From contig NZ_FOAB01000008.1 of the NCBI RefSeq assembly GCF_900109375.1, forward strand, positions 131,892 to 195,891: DNA of 64,000 bases, in the 5' to 3' direction. This document shows, piece after piece, positions 52,555 through 61,354 of this stretch; position 1 is the first letter of the stretch; every line of letters begins with the position of its first letter. Below the pieces are notes generated by a model that saw only the letters and a list, made by a program, of their open reading frames with translations, made no database searches and had not been told where the DNA came from. Made by a program: the position numbers and the translations under genes. The stretch is from Aquimarina amphilecti (GTDB taxonomy: Bacteria > Bacteroidota > Bacteroidia > Flavobacteriales > Flavobacteriaceae).

Positions 52555-54651
52555 TTATTTTAAAATCTGATATGCTACCAATGCAATGACATACGCTAAA
52601 ACACTCATAAATATAAGTTGCATCATTGGCCACTTCCAACTATTTGTTTCTCTTTTTACAATTGCTAGAGTACTCATACACTGCATTGCAAATGCATAAA
52701 ACAGTAACAAAGATATTCCACTCGCTAGATTAAATATTGGATTTCCCGTCACAGGATGCACCTCAGAAGCCATTCTATTCTTTATTGTTTCCTCTTCATC
52801 ACTTCCTACACTATAGATAGTAGCCAAAGTACCAACAAAAACTTCACGAGCTGCAAAAGAACTAATGATTCCAATTCCAATTTTCCAATCATATCCTAAT
52901 GGAGCTACAATAGGTTCAATAGCCTTACCCGCATAGCCAATAAAAGAATATTCTAATTTATAAGAAGCAATTTTCTGATCTAACTCTTCTTGGGAAAGAT
53001 CCACATACTCTGATGTAACTATTTCTTCTGCGTTACTAAAATTTTCATTAGGACCAAAACTTGCTAAAACCCACAAAATGATAGAAATTGCTAAAATTAT
53101 TTTTCCAGCACCGAAAACAAATGCCTTTGTCTTTTCGATTACATTAATTGCAACATTTTTAAACATTGGCATTTTATACCCGGGCATCTCAATAACAAAG
53201 TAGTTATTACTTTTTATTTTTAAAATTTTATTAAGAATCCAAGCGGAACCAACTGCTGCGCCAAAACCTATAAAATATAACAGCATCAGAGTTAAGCTTT
53301 GATAACTAAATATCCATCCCACCTTTTCATCTGGAATAACTAATGTTATTATTATCAAATAAACAGGTAATCTTGCAGAACACGTTGTAAACGGAACTAC
53401 CAAAATTGTTATCAAACGTTCTTTCCAACTTTCAATGTTCCGTGTAGCCATTACTGCAGGAATGGCACAAGCAGTTCCAGAAACTAAAGGAACTACACTT
53501 TTTCCGCTTAATCCAAATTTTCGCATTACTCTATCCATTAGGAATACTACACGACTCATATACCCACTTTCTTCTAAAATGGAAATAAAGAGAAACAAAA
53601 ATGCTATTTGAGGTATAAAAATTACAATACCACCTAATCCTGGAATAATCCCTTCTGTTATTAAGTCTACAAAAGGCCCTGAAGGTAATACTGATTTTGT
53701 AGTTTCACTTAACCAAGCAAAGGCCTCATCTATTAAATCCATTGGATAGGAAGACCAATCATAAATAGCCTGAAAGATTAATAATAAAATTGCAAAGAAA
53801 ATAAAATACCCCCAGAATTTATGAGTCAAAACTCTATCTAATCTAGCACGTAATCCCGTGGCCGCTTTTTCATCGATTATCAATCCTTTTTTAAGAACCT
53901 GATTAATAAATTGATATCTTTTAATTGTTTCCTTTTGTTGAAAACGTTTCAGTTCACTTTCAGATTTAATTTCAAAATCTGGTGGTACCGCTGGTTTCTT
54001 TTTATCAATTTTTCTAAAATTGACATCCTGTGTAATAACTAACCAAAGTTTATAAATAGATTGATTAGGAAATGCTTTCTTTAATCGATCAAAATATTCT
54101 GGAGCAAAGGTTAACGCATCAACACAAGGTTTAGCTGGTATTGATGCATATGAAAGAATTAGCTTCTTAAGTTCATCTATACCTTCATTTTTTCTGGCAC
54201 TTACCAAAGCAATTTTGGTATTTAATTCCTTTTCCAATAATGGAATATCAAGAGAAATACCCTTTCTACTCATTCTGTCCGCCATATTAATGACTAGAAT
54301 AGTTGGGATTTCTAAATCTTTAATTTGAGTAAATAGTAATAAATTTCTTTTAAGATTTTCTACATCACTTACTACAACTGCTACATCAGGAAAATCCTTA
54401 TCCTTTTTATTCAATAGAATTTCTATAACCACATTTTCATCTAAAGATGATGCGTTAAGACTATATGTTCCTGGCAAATCTAGGATATGAGCTTTGACTC
54501 CTCGAGGTAATTTACAAACCCCTTCTTTTTTCTCTACTGTAATTCCTGGATAATTGCCGACTTGTTGGTTTAATCCCGTAAGCAAATTAAAAACAGACGT
54601 TTTACCTGTGTTTGGGTTTCCGATAAGTGAAACTTTAATCTGCTTGGCCAT
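52555..54651 (-). CDS. feoB: Ferrous iron transporter B
   Basis: 698 residues. The N-terminal G domain has GNPNTGKTSVFNLL (G1), DLPGTYSL (G3) and LVINMADRM (G4-like). The membrane part has the two Gate signatures, including LEESGYMSRVVFLMDRV with SGKSVVPLVSGTACAIPAVM, and IISSFAAREVFVGTLA. It imports Fe2+ through the inner membrane, with GTP hydrolysis in a regulatory role. It follows feoA by 14 bp and precedes the Cys-rich partner. Confidence 0.96.
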   Translation of the reverse strand: MAKQIKVSLIGNPNTGKTSVFNLLTGLNQQVGNYPGITVEKKEGVCKLPRGVKAHILDLPGTYSLNASSLDENVVIEILLNKKDKDFPDVAVVVSDVENLKRNLLLFTQIKDLEIPTILVINMADRMSRKGISLDIPLLEKELNTKIALVSARKNEGIDELKKLILSYASIPAKPCVDALTFAPEYFDRLKKAFPNQSIYKLWLVITQDVNFRKIDKKKPAVPPDFEIKSESELKRFQQKETIKRYQFINQVLKKGLIIDEKAATGLRARLDRVLTHKFWGYFIFFAILLLIFQAIYDWSSYPMDLIDEAFAWLSETTKSVLPSGPFVDLITEGIIPGLGGIVIFIPQIAFLFLFISILEESGYMSRVVFLMDRVMRKFGLSGKSVVPLVSGTACAIPAVMATRNIESWKERLITILVVPFTTCSARLPVYLIIITLVIPDEKVGWIFSYQSLTLMLLYFIGFGAAVGSAWILNKILKIKSNNYFVIEMPGYKMPMFKNVAINVIEKTKAFVFGAGKIILAISIILWVLASFGPNENFSNAEEIVTSEYVDLSQEELDQKIASYKLEYSFIGYAGKAIEPIVAPLGYDWKIGIGIISSFAAREVFVGTLATIYSVGSDEEETIKNRMASEVHPVTGNPIFNLASGISLLLFYAFAMQCMSTLAIVKRETNSWKWPMMQLIFMSVLAYVIALVAYQILK

Positions 54652-54665
54652 AAAAAGTAATCCTG

Positions 54666-54893
54666 TTAAATAATTTCAATCTCGATCTGTGAAGCAATTT
54701 CTTTTCGTATGGCGAGATGACTACCATTGATTGTAAGATACATTGGACATTGAAATGGTGCAGTCTGCAACAATTGCACTTCATTACCCGGCAAACACCC
54801 CATTTCTAACAACTTAAGAGGAATCGTATCCGAAGTTATTTCCTTAATCAACGCACGTTGACCTTTTTTGAGATTTGCAATAGTAACTTTCAA
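54666..54893 (-). CDS. feoA: Ferrous iron transport protein A
   Basis: 75 residues from a TTG at 54893 (KVTIANLKKGQRALIKE). SH3-like fold typical of FeoA: KLLEMGCLPGNEVQLLQTAP and INGSHLAIRKEIASQIEIEI. The frame is open 27 codons upstream to a second TTG at 54974, but that part is a hydrophobic run that no FeoA carries, and the shorter form has the standard FeoA length. FeoA is a small cytoplasmic partner that binds FeoB. First gene of feoAB. Confidence 0.9.
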   Translation of the reverse strand: MKVTIANLKKGQRALIKEITSDTIPLKLLEMGCLPGNEVQLLQTAPFQCPMYLTINGSHLAIRKEIASQIEIEII

Positions 54894-55021
54894 GTCTTTA
54901 TTTAGAATAATTTTAAACAAGGCAAAAGTAATGGAAAAATATGTATTGAAAAAACTATCTAAAAGAAAAACCAACCGTAAGTTGTTAAAATATTCTACTC
55001 CTCTCCTCTTTTACATTTAAT

Positions 55022-55108
55022 CTGTTAAAAAACAGTTAGAAGCCTAGTAATAAAAGGGGAAACAACTGAAAAACCGTCCGAGATTATTGAAGTTCAAAGT
55101 TCTCGGAC
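55022..55108. repeat. Hairpins in the leader region before the lipoprotein gene at 55212
   Basis: CTGTT AAAA AACAG at 55022-55035, and a larger inverted repeat GTCCGAGA (55076-55083) / TCTCGGAC (55101-55108) with TTGAAGTTCAA inside its loop. No T-run follows the second. Together with the conserved hairpin at 55140-55188 they fill the 318-bp gap between feoA and the lipoprotein gene. Confidence 0.45.
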
Positions 55109-55139
55109 ACAAAACGAAAGTTCCCTTGGTAATTTCATC

Positions 55140-55188
55140 ATATCTAAATTTAGAAGCAGGCGTAAACCGAAAAGCCTTCAATAGAGTA
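55140..55188 (+). promoter_or_regulatory. Conserved leader hairpin, copy B
   Basis: Stem AGGC (55158-55161) / GCCT (55174-55177) closes the loop GTAAACCGAAAA, identical to the loop at 9544-9555. Flanks ATATCTAAATTTA and CAATAGAGTA also match copy A. The loop-closing pair is C-G here and G-C in copy A, a compensatory change. It lies 24 nt before the ATG of the lipoprotein gene. Confidence 0.5.
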
Positions 55189-55211
55189 AGATGTAATTAA
55201 AACTTTATACA

Positions 55212-55670
55212 ATGAAAAATTATAAAAAACTATTATTTCAAACATTAATGATCTGTTTGATCGCTATTCTTTCTTCTTGCGAAAAGAACAACTTAGAACA
55301 AGAAGATTTAGATGTATCTGGTGAAGACAAAAATGACAAAATCGAAAAATACGATGAATACACTGTTAAAAACCCAAAAAAAGATGGTGTTTATCTAGTT
55401 GCAAAAAATGTACGTACAGGCAGTCAATTATCATATAAACTGCATAATGCTTACATAACCAGTTTTCAAATTCTTCATAGAGACGGAAGTATTGTTGTCT
55501 TTGATAAGCTAGTAATTCCAACAACAGAAAATTTACCTCCTTGGAGACCAAATTGTCCAGATGGATGGAACGAAAAATTAATATGTTATGTAAATAAAGA
55601 TGGTATCGCGGTTTCCTATACAAGATGTACTCCAACCTCATTCACAATTGGTCTAGAACCGGAATGGTAA
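55212..55670 (+). CDS. Predicted lipoprotein, unknown function
   Basis: 152 residues. Lipobox LIAILSSC (Cys about residue 23), then an acidic Glu/Asp/Lys linker and a domain of ~90 residues with four strands and three Cys (RPNCPDGWNEKLICYV and SYTRCTPTS). It ends in a short Glu-Pro-Glu-Trp tail. No family recognised. It shares a conserved leader hairpin with the GG peptide at 9606 but is unrelated to it in sequence. Probably outer-membrane facing. Confidence 0.65.
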   Translation: MKNYKKLLFQTLMICLIAILSSCEKNNLEQEDLDVSGEDKNDKIEKYDEYTVKNPKKDGVYLVAKNVRTGSQLSYKLHNAYITSFQILHRDGSIVVFDKLVIPTTENLPPWRPNCPDGWNEKLICYVNKDGIAVSYTRCTPTSFTIGLEPEW

Positions 55671-55813
55671 AATTAAAAAAGAAATCTTTCTATAATTATA
55701 AGACAAGTGGTTAGACAATAGCAAAAAATAAACCCGCTATTAAAATCACAACTAATCCACGTAAAGCACAGCTGCTTTTAGAAATTGCATTTTGGACAAA
55801 AAAAGTAGCTGTG

Positions 55814-56488
55814 TTATTTTACTCCTTCTTCTTTTAGAACTTTTATGTCTTCTAGTAAACGTTCAATTTCATCCAAATCAGTTCCATCATAAAATCCTCT
55901 AATACGCTTTTTTTTATCCACCAACACAAAATTCTCGGTATGAATCATATCATAGGGACCACCATCTCCATTGGTCTTTGCAACTAGATATGACTTACGA
56001 GCAAGATCATAAATATGCTTTTTATCCCCAGTTACCAAGTTCCATCTAGTATCATCAACTCCTTTTCTAATCGCATATTCCTTTAGCTGAGGTACTCCAT
56101 CTGTTTCAGGAATTACTGTATGAGATAATAACTTGACATCCGGATCATTTTTTAACCTGCTCTGAATAAGCTTCATATGATCTGTCATTATTGGACATAT
56201 CGTCTGACAAGTGGTAAAGAAAAAATCTGCAACATAAATCTTATCTTTATAATTAGCTTGTGTAATCTTCTCTCCATTCTGATTTAAAAGACTAAAATCA
56301 GCTATCTTATGATATTTACGTACATGCTGCACCGTACTATCGACTAATTCTAGACTCACCATATCGGGTTCATAAACCCGTAGAACCCTTTTCGGCTTTA
56401 AAATTGAATAAATTATCGAAATAATAATCGCAGATAGTATAAATAAAACTATAGCAAAGAATTTGTACTTAGCAAAGAATCGAAGCAT
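55814..56488 (-). CDS. SCO1/SenC family copper-binding protein
   Basis: 224 residues. N-terminal membrane anchor (FFAIVLFILSAIIISIIYSI), then a thioredoxin-like fold with the copper-binding FTTCQTICPI (Cys94, Cys98) and the third ligand His183 in IHTENFVLV. It delivers copper to the CuA site of cytochrome c oxidase or acts as a thiol reductase in the periplasm. The oxidase genes are not in the window. It is divergent from rseP. Confidence 0.93.
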   Translation of the reverse strand: MLRFFAKYKFFAIVLFILSAIIISIIYSILKPKRVLRVYEPDMVSLELVDSTVQHVRKYHKIADFSLLNQNGEKITQANYKDKIYVADFFFTTCQTICPIMTDHMKLIQSRLKNDPDVKLLSHTVIPETDGVPQLKEYAIRKGVDDTRWNLVTGDKKHIYDLARKSYLVAKTNGDGGPYDMIHTENFVLVDKKKRIRGFYDGTDLDEIERLLEDIKVLKEEGVK

Positions 56489-56644
56489 ACTTACATTTTA
56501 GAGTTACAAAATTACAAGGTTTATCTTTTACAGAATTATGGTTTTCGCTAAAAAAATATTAAAACCCGAATCTGTAGACCAGATTTCTTTCATAAACTAC
56601 TCTAAAAGGTTACTTTTGCGTGATTTAATTTTGAATAAGACCAC

Positions 56645-57961
56645 ATGAGTCCGATAATTATAAAAGCATTACAGCTATTATTAAGTTTGTCTATCTTAAT
56701 CGTTTTACACGAATTAGGACACTTTATTCCAGCAAAGCTATTTAAAACACGAGTAGAGAAATTTTATTTATTCTTTGATGTAAAATACTCGTTGTTCAAG
56801 AAAAAAATCGGAGAAACGGTTTATGGTATTGGATGGCTACCTTTAGGTGGTTATGTTAAAATTTCCGGAATGATTGATGAAAGTATGGACAAAGAGCAGA
56901 TGGCAGGTCCACCTCAGCCTTGGGAATTTAGATCTAAACCGGCTTGGCAACGACTAATTATTATGCTTGGAGGAGTAACGGTAAATATTATTCTTGGGTT
57001 TTTAATATATATGGCCATAATTTTCACTTGGGGAATTTCCTATGTTTCCTCCGAAGATATTCCAGATGGATATGAAATTGCAGAAATTTTTGAAGGATAC
57101 GGCTTTAAAGATGGTGATAGAGTACTTAAGGTAAATGGAGAAGATTTTAAAGACGCCAGAGATGTTAATATGCATCTTTTCCTTAGAGATGTTCAAAATA
57201 TTACTGTTTTATCTGCTGACGGAAACACAAAGACCATTGATATTCCTGAAGATATTGGTAAAACCATGTTTGAGGAAGGAGTTATGGAACCTTTTGGTAT
57301 CAGAATAAAACCTATTCTTGATACTGTTGTTGCGGACAGACCAGCATATAAAGCCGGACTTAGAAACGGAGATGAGATTTTATCTGTTAATGGTAAAAAA
57401 ATAACTTGGTGGCACCAGTTTAAGCAAGAGGTAAAACCTAAAGAAGAAGAAGAAATTGATATTACCTTTCTTAGAGATGGATCGCAACAAACTATTTCGG
57501 TAAAAACTGATGAAGAGGGTACAATTGGAGTATTACCAGTTTATTATAAGATAAACAAAGATGAATTTTCGTTTGGAGAAAGCATCAGTGCAGGATTTAA
57601 CTATAGCTACTGGAAACTTCACGATTATATTGCACAATTTAAGTATGTCTTTACTAAGAAAGGAGCTACTCAGATTGGAGGATTTGCTGCGATAGGTAAT
57701 TTATTTCCACCTGTATGGGATTGGGCTGCCTTTTGGAGCACAACAGCCTTTATTTCGATTATTTTAGCTTTTATGAACATTTTACCTATTCCTGCATTAG
57801 ATGGAGGACACGTAATGTTTTTATTATATGAAATTATTGCCGGCAGAAAACCTAATGACAAGTTTATGGAATATGCACAACTAGTTGGCTTTATTATCCT
57901 AATTGCTTTATTACTTTTTGCAAATGGTAATGATATTTATCGCGCAATTTTCGGAAAATGA
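56645..57961 (+). CDS. rseP: RIP site-2 metalloprotease
   Basis: 438 residues. The zinc motif VLHELGHF (His22, Glu23, His26) lies in the first membrane helix, and the distal NILPIPALDGGHVMF (LDGG Asp ligand) near residue 380. Two PDZ-like domains lie between (VLKVNGEDFKDA and ILSVNGKKITWWHQF), then two C-terminal helices. It cleaves membrane-bound anti-sigma factors within the bilayer in the envelope stress response. A -7-like TACTTTTG lies at 56611-56618, 26 nt before the ATG. The tRNA-Asn gene follows. Confidence 0.95.
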   Translation: MSPIIIKALQLLLSLSILIVLHELGHFIPAKLFKTRVEKFYLFFDVKYSLFKKKIGETVYGIGWLPLGGYVKISGMIDESMDKEQMAGPPQPWEFRSKPAWQRLIIMLGGVTVNIILGFLIYMAIIFTWGISYVSSEDIPDGYEIAEIFEGYGFKDGDRVLKVNGEDFKDARDVNMHLFLRDVQNITVLSADGNTKTIDIPEDIGKTMFEEGVMEPFGIRIKPILDTVVADRPAYKAGLRNGDEILSVNGKKITWWHQFKQEVKPKEEEEIDITFLRDGSQQTISVKTDEEGTIGVLPVYYKINKDEFSFGESISAGFNYSYWKLHDYIAQFKYVFTKKGATQIGGFAAIGNLFPPVWDWAAFWSTTAFISIILAFMNILPIPALDGGHVMFLLYEIIAGRKPNDKFMEYAQLVGFIILIALLLFANGNDIYRAIFGK

Positions 57962-57981
57962 TAAAAAATCAAAAAAATCTT

Positions 57982-58042
57982 TTTGTGTTTTAAAAAATAG
58001 TATATATTTGCACTCGCAAAAGAGAAAAACTTTCTATATTTG
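57982..58042 (+). promoter_or_regulatory. Tandem Bacteroidota-type promoter elements before tRNA-Asn
   Basis: TTTG (57982-57985) and TATATTTG (58003-58010) are spaced 17 bp, matching the -33 / -7 consensus of the primary sigma factor. A second TATATTTG lies at 58035-58042, 12 bp before the tRNA; its -33 partner is not clear. Both would give short 5' leaders. Confidence 0.65.
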
Positions 58043-58053
58043 CAAACGTAAAT

Positions 58054-58127
58054 TCCTCCTTAGCTCAGTTGGTTAGAGCATCTGACTGTTAATCAGAGGG
58101 TCCTTAGTTCGAGCCTAAGAGGAGGAG
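58054..58127 (+). tRNA. tRNA-Asn (GTT anticodon)
   Basis: 74 nt. Acceptor TCCTCCT / AGGAGGA with discriminator G; D arm GCTC-GAGC; anticodon arm TCTGA / TCAGA with loop CTGTTAA, anticodon GTT at 58088-58090; variable loop GGGTC; T arm CTTAG / CTAAG with loop TTCGAGC. The 3' CCA is not encoded. It is a single tRNA gene, not part of an array. Confidence 0.97.
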
Positions 58128-58128
58128 C

Positions 58129-58156
58129 AAAAGTCCAGCAGAAATGTTGGACTTTT
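58129..58156 (+). terminator. Terminator of tRNA-Asn
   Basis: Stem AAAAGTCCAGCA / TGTTGGACTTTT (one G-U pair) around GAAA, followed by a T-run. It starts directly after the tRNA. Confidence 0.85.
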
Positions 58157-58232
58157 TTGCGTTTACAATTGTTTGTCAAAGTTACATTTGGAAAAAAACT
58201 AAAGCAAGGTTGTTATAGTACACTTATCTTTT

Positions 58233-59384
58233 TTAAAATTTAGCTCTATAATCTTTAGGAGTTTTTCTAGTGTATTTTCTAAAAGCTCTATGAAAAGATG
58301 ATTTGGAATTAAAACCTACTTCGTACAAAATCTCCAAAACATGACTGGATCTTCTATTAGGGTCTTCAAGAATTTTGATTGCCATCTCAATTCTATACTC
58401 ATTAATGAAATCAAAAAAATGCTTGCCAATATAACGATTAATCAAAATTGACAACTCCTGAGTTTCCATACCAACACTATTTGCAAGCTCCTTTATGCTT
58501 AATGTAGAATTAAGAAAAGACTGATTAATTTCAATGTGTTGTCTTAATCTTACAATTTTTTCTTGAATTTCTTTCTGATCACTTACTTGATTCAAATTTA
58601 TATTTTGAGAATTATTTAGATACAAATTTTTCACTAACTTATGTTTAGTATCCACCGCACGGAAAATTTCTGGAGAATACAAACTTTTTAGTATCAGCCA
58701 AGACATAAACAATACTAAATAAATAGTATGAAAAATTCTTATATTTAATATTTCCTCACGATTCCCAAAATAAATAATTGCCGTTCTGAAGAATGAAAAA
58801 ATAAATAACAACACTAACAAAACAGTTAACTGATTTAACCATCTGTAATTAAAATATCTTTTATCTGAATAATTTTCTAATAATATCAATTTATATTTTT
58901 TTAATTCCAGACACATAAGTATCAAATAGAAGCTAATAGTAACCATATTTAAAAAAGCGTATAATTTTGCTTCTAAATGAGAATGATACGATTGATAAAA
59001 AACCATTCGATCTGTTTCATCTACAGAAAAAAATCTTGGAATAAAAATTATAATTACCAAAACAAATGGTATTATATGTAATAAGTGTCTCCTATTTAAC
59101 TTGAAGTCAAGATACATAGATGAAATCAAGTACAAATAAAGTAGAGGTCCGGAAAAGAGCATAAATTGATCTCTTAACTGCTCAAAAATTAAAGGTGTTC
59201 TAATGTAATCGGAATAAAGAAAAACACTGATATGAATCGCCAATATCAACAAAAATAATCCCATTAACATATTGCTAACTTTATTATGTCTTTTGCTTTT
59301 AACAGTAAACAAAAATAAAGCTAACACCAATGCAATGAAAAACACAATTATTGTGGCTTTTTCCAAAATAAAATCTTGACCCAT
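58233..59384 (-). CDS. AraC-family regulator with N-terminal multi-span membrane domain
   Basis: 383 residues. About seven hydrophobic helices in the first ~240 residues (for example IIVFFIALVLALFLFTV and LLHIIPFVLVIIIFIP), then an AraC-type DNA-binding domain (LSIKELANSVGMETQELSIL, RYIGKHFFDFINEYR, ILYEVGFNSKSSFHRAFRKY, ending TPKDYRAKF). Same plan as the regulator at 14498-15601. It lies downstream of the serine-hydrolase-like lipoprotein on the same strand, 79 bp apart; that gene or the GG peptide beyond it could be a target. Confidence 0.88.
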   Translation of the reverse strand: MGQDFILEKATIIVFFIALVLALFLFTVKSKRHNKVSNMLMGLFLLILAIHISVFLYSDYIRTPLIFEQLRDQFMLFSGPLLYLYLISSMYLDFKLNRRHLLHIIPFVLVIIIFIPRFFSVDETDRMVFYQSYHSHLEAKLYAFLNMVTISFYLILMCLELKKYKLILLENYSDKRYFNYRWLNQLTVLLVLLFIFSFFRTAIIYFGNREEILNIRIFHTIYLVLFMSWLILKSLYSPEIFRAVDTKHKLVKNLYLNNSQNINLNQVSDQKEIQEKIVRLRQHIEINQSFLNSTLSIKELANSVGMETQELSILINRYIGKHFFDFINEYRIEMAIKILEDPNRRSSHVLEILYEVGFNSKSSFHRAFRKYTRKTPKDYRAKF

Positions 59385-59463
59385 AAAAGAAACAGTAGTA
59401 TAAATGCTAAAATAAGCATGTTCAAATAACTACTGTTTAAAATGGATTATAAATACAATTTTG

Positions 59464-60909
59464 TTAATTGTTTTCTAATTCTTTTATCTTGGCATTCATT
59501 TGGTCATTGTAGTTCCACTTATTTCCTTCATTCAACCTAATCGCACGTTTATAACCAGCTATAGCTCCTAAAGTATCTCCTTGTTTTTCGTATGTCTCAG
59601 CCAAACCTGCTTGAGGAATCCACCACTCTGGAAATGTCTTTAAAAGAATCTTGTAAACATCAAATGCCGCAAAATCACTATTATAATTCAATGTATTTCC
59701 TATCCCATTTATATTCCACTTCAAATTATAAAACTCGGTTTCCAAGTTTTCCGATATAAGTGTTTTAAATACTAACTCTGCTTTTTCATATTCTTTATTC
59801 ACAACTAAGCTCATAATATCTTCTTCCAAAGTCAAATCTTTAGTTTTTAATTCTGGAATTGTCATCCTAGCAATATCATCTATTATGATATCATAAGCTG
59901 GATGTAAATAACCATTTGAAAGTAAAATAATAGTTGTATTATTATCTAAAAACTTTCTAAATCCGACACAATTCCCCCCAGAAAAACCTACAGATTTCAG
60001 GTTATTTACCGGATAAATCCCCCACCCGTGCAAAAATTTATCTGTTTTATTTTTATAATTAAAAAGTGTCCATAACATTTTTTTTGATTCACTATTAAGC
60101 AATTCATTATTATCTAATTTAGAATTCCACTTAACAAACTCATCAAGAGTAATGTTTAATCCATTACCAGAAAACCCTCTCGCCCCACTATTATTCTTGT
60201 CCTTATCAAACTCTTTAGTCTTATAATTATAGAAATACCTTGTTGCTCTTTTAGGAATATCATCTGTAGCATTGGATGAAAACAATACATCATCATAGGC
60301 ACCATTAAATTGGTTCTTAAGTACAAATTCTGCAAAAGACAATCCAGAGACATTTTCGATTATTTGAGAAAGAAGCCAATAATTAGTTTGATTATATTCA
60401 AATTGATTTCCTCTTTCAAAATCCATCTCATCATTAGATAGTTTTTCCATTAACTGATCATCTGTTAAATCCCATTTATATCTAATCATATCAGGTATTC
60501 CAGATGAATGACTTAATAAATTGTTGATTCTAATATCACGCCACTTAAGTGGTAAATTGTTAAGATATTTTGAAATTTTATCATTCAAGCTAATTTTTCC
60601 TTTTTCTATAAGTTGAAAAACAGCAGTAGATGTTATTAGTTTTGTGGAAGAAAACATTCTAAACAATGTTTGTTCATCAACATTCCTGTTTTGCTCCAAT
60701 GAAGATTTTCCTTTATAAGTTTGATAAATTATACTATCATTTTGTATAACAGAAATAGCCAAACCTGGGATATTATGCAACTTCATTACATTGTTAACAT
60801 AGGTGTCAATATTGTTTTTCAAGTTGCAACTTGTCTCTACATTTTTTTTATTAACGCATGAGACACTAATAATTACTAGTATTAAAACATACAATAGGTT
60901 TTTTTTCAT
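59464..60909 (-). CDS. Beta-lactamase-fold serine hydrolase lipoprotein with altered motifs and C-terminal TPR
   Basis: 481 residues from the ATG at 60909; the open frame extends 32 codons further, but that part lacks a signal sequence, whereas this start precedes a lipobox (IISVSC, Cys18). Class C beta-lactamase/DD-peptidase fold: FSSTKLITS (Ser87-x-x-Lys90), LLSHSSGIPDM, and EYNQTNYWLLSQ, where the usual YxN has become YNQ (Tyr172). The third motif, normally HSGG or KTG, reads GFSGGNCVGF with Phe309. A helical C-terminal part (about 340-481) holds TPR-like repeats (QGDTLGAIAGYKRAIRLNEG). Nucleophile and Tyr are kept, so esterase or peptidase activity is possible. Confidence 0.85.
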   Translation of the reverse strand: MKKNLLYVLILVIISVSCVNKKNVETSCNLKNNIDTYVNNVMKLHNIPGLAISVIQNDSIIYQTYKGKSSLEQNRNVDEQTLFRMFSSTKLITSTAVFQLIEKGKISLNDKISKYLNNLPLKWRDIRINNLLSHSSGIPDMIRYKWDLTDDQLMEKLSNDEMDFERGNQFEYNQTNYWLLSQIIENVSGLSFAEFVLKNQFNGAYDDVLFSSNATDDIPKRATRYFYNYKTKEFDKDKNNSGARGFSGNGLNITLDEFVKWNSKLDNNELLNSESKKMLWTLFNYKNKTDKFLHGWGIYPVNNLKSVGFSGGNCVGFRKFLDNNTTIILLSNGYLHPAYDIIIDDIARMTIPELKTKDLTLEEDIMSLVVNKEYEKAELVFKTLISENLETEFYNLKWNINGIGNTLNYNSDFAAFDVYKILLKTFPEWWIPQAGLAETYEKQGDTLGAIAGYKRAIRLNEGNKWNYNDQMNAKIKELENN

Positions 60910-61162
60910 TTTTTTTCTTTTAATTGATGATGAAGTACTAATAAAGAATGTATATCCTTTATTATTGAACAATATTAATTTTAAGAAATGAATTAAAAGT
61001 CCCATTTAAAAAAAGCGAACTTATTTTTTTCAAAAATTCCATCGTCAATTTGTCTAGATCTGGACATATTATTATCAGTATAAAACATTCTGAAGAAAAA
61101 CTAAGAAACAATAAGGCTTATAGATATTATCAAATTTATTTTTTAACTTTAAGTTCACTAAA

Positions 61163-61330
61163 ATGATTTTAAAGATGGAAAGTTTAAAAAAATTTAAAAA
61201 ACTATCTAGAACTGAATTAACAAAAATAAACGGTGGTTCTGATCACACTGCAGGAGAATGTATTGATTTTATTGATACATCGACAACAATAGCAATGCCT
61301 GAACCAGGAAGATATTGTTTGTCACATTAA
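61163..61330 (+). CDS. Double-glycine leader peptide, third type
   Basis: 55 residues from the ATG at 61163 (the ATG at 61175 is the alternative). The leader MESLKKFKKLSRTELTKING plus a further G matches GG-leader peptides, with cleavage expected after the second Gly. The core of ~30 residues, SDHTAGECIDFIDTSTT to RYCLSH, has two Cys (33 and 52) and several Thr/Ser. There is no terminator hairpin nearby and no exporter. It lies between the divergent hydrolase-like lipoprotein and the convergent LolA-like gene, alone on the plus strand. Confidence 0.68.
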   Translation: MILKMESLKKFKKLSRTELTKINGGSDHTAGECIDFIDTSTTIAMPEPGRYCLSH

Positions 61331-61354
61331 TATTTGACAATCTTTATCCTATCG

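Noticed and set aside
54894..54974. 27-codon N-terminal extension of feoA
   Set aside because: Hydrophobic run not found in FeoA; the TTG at 54893 gives the normal 75 residues.
60910..61005. 32-codon N-terminal extension of the serine-hydrolase-like lipoprotein
   Set aside because: A lipobox signal peptide begins at the ATG at 60909, and the extension would place it internally.
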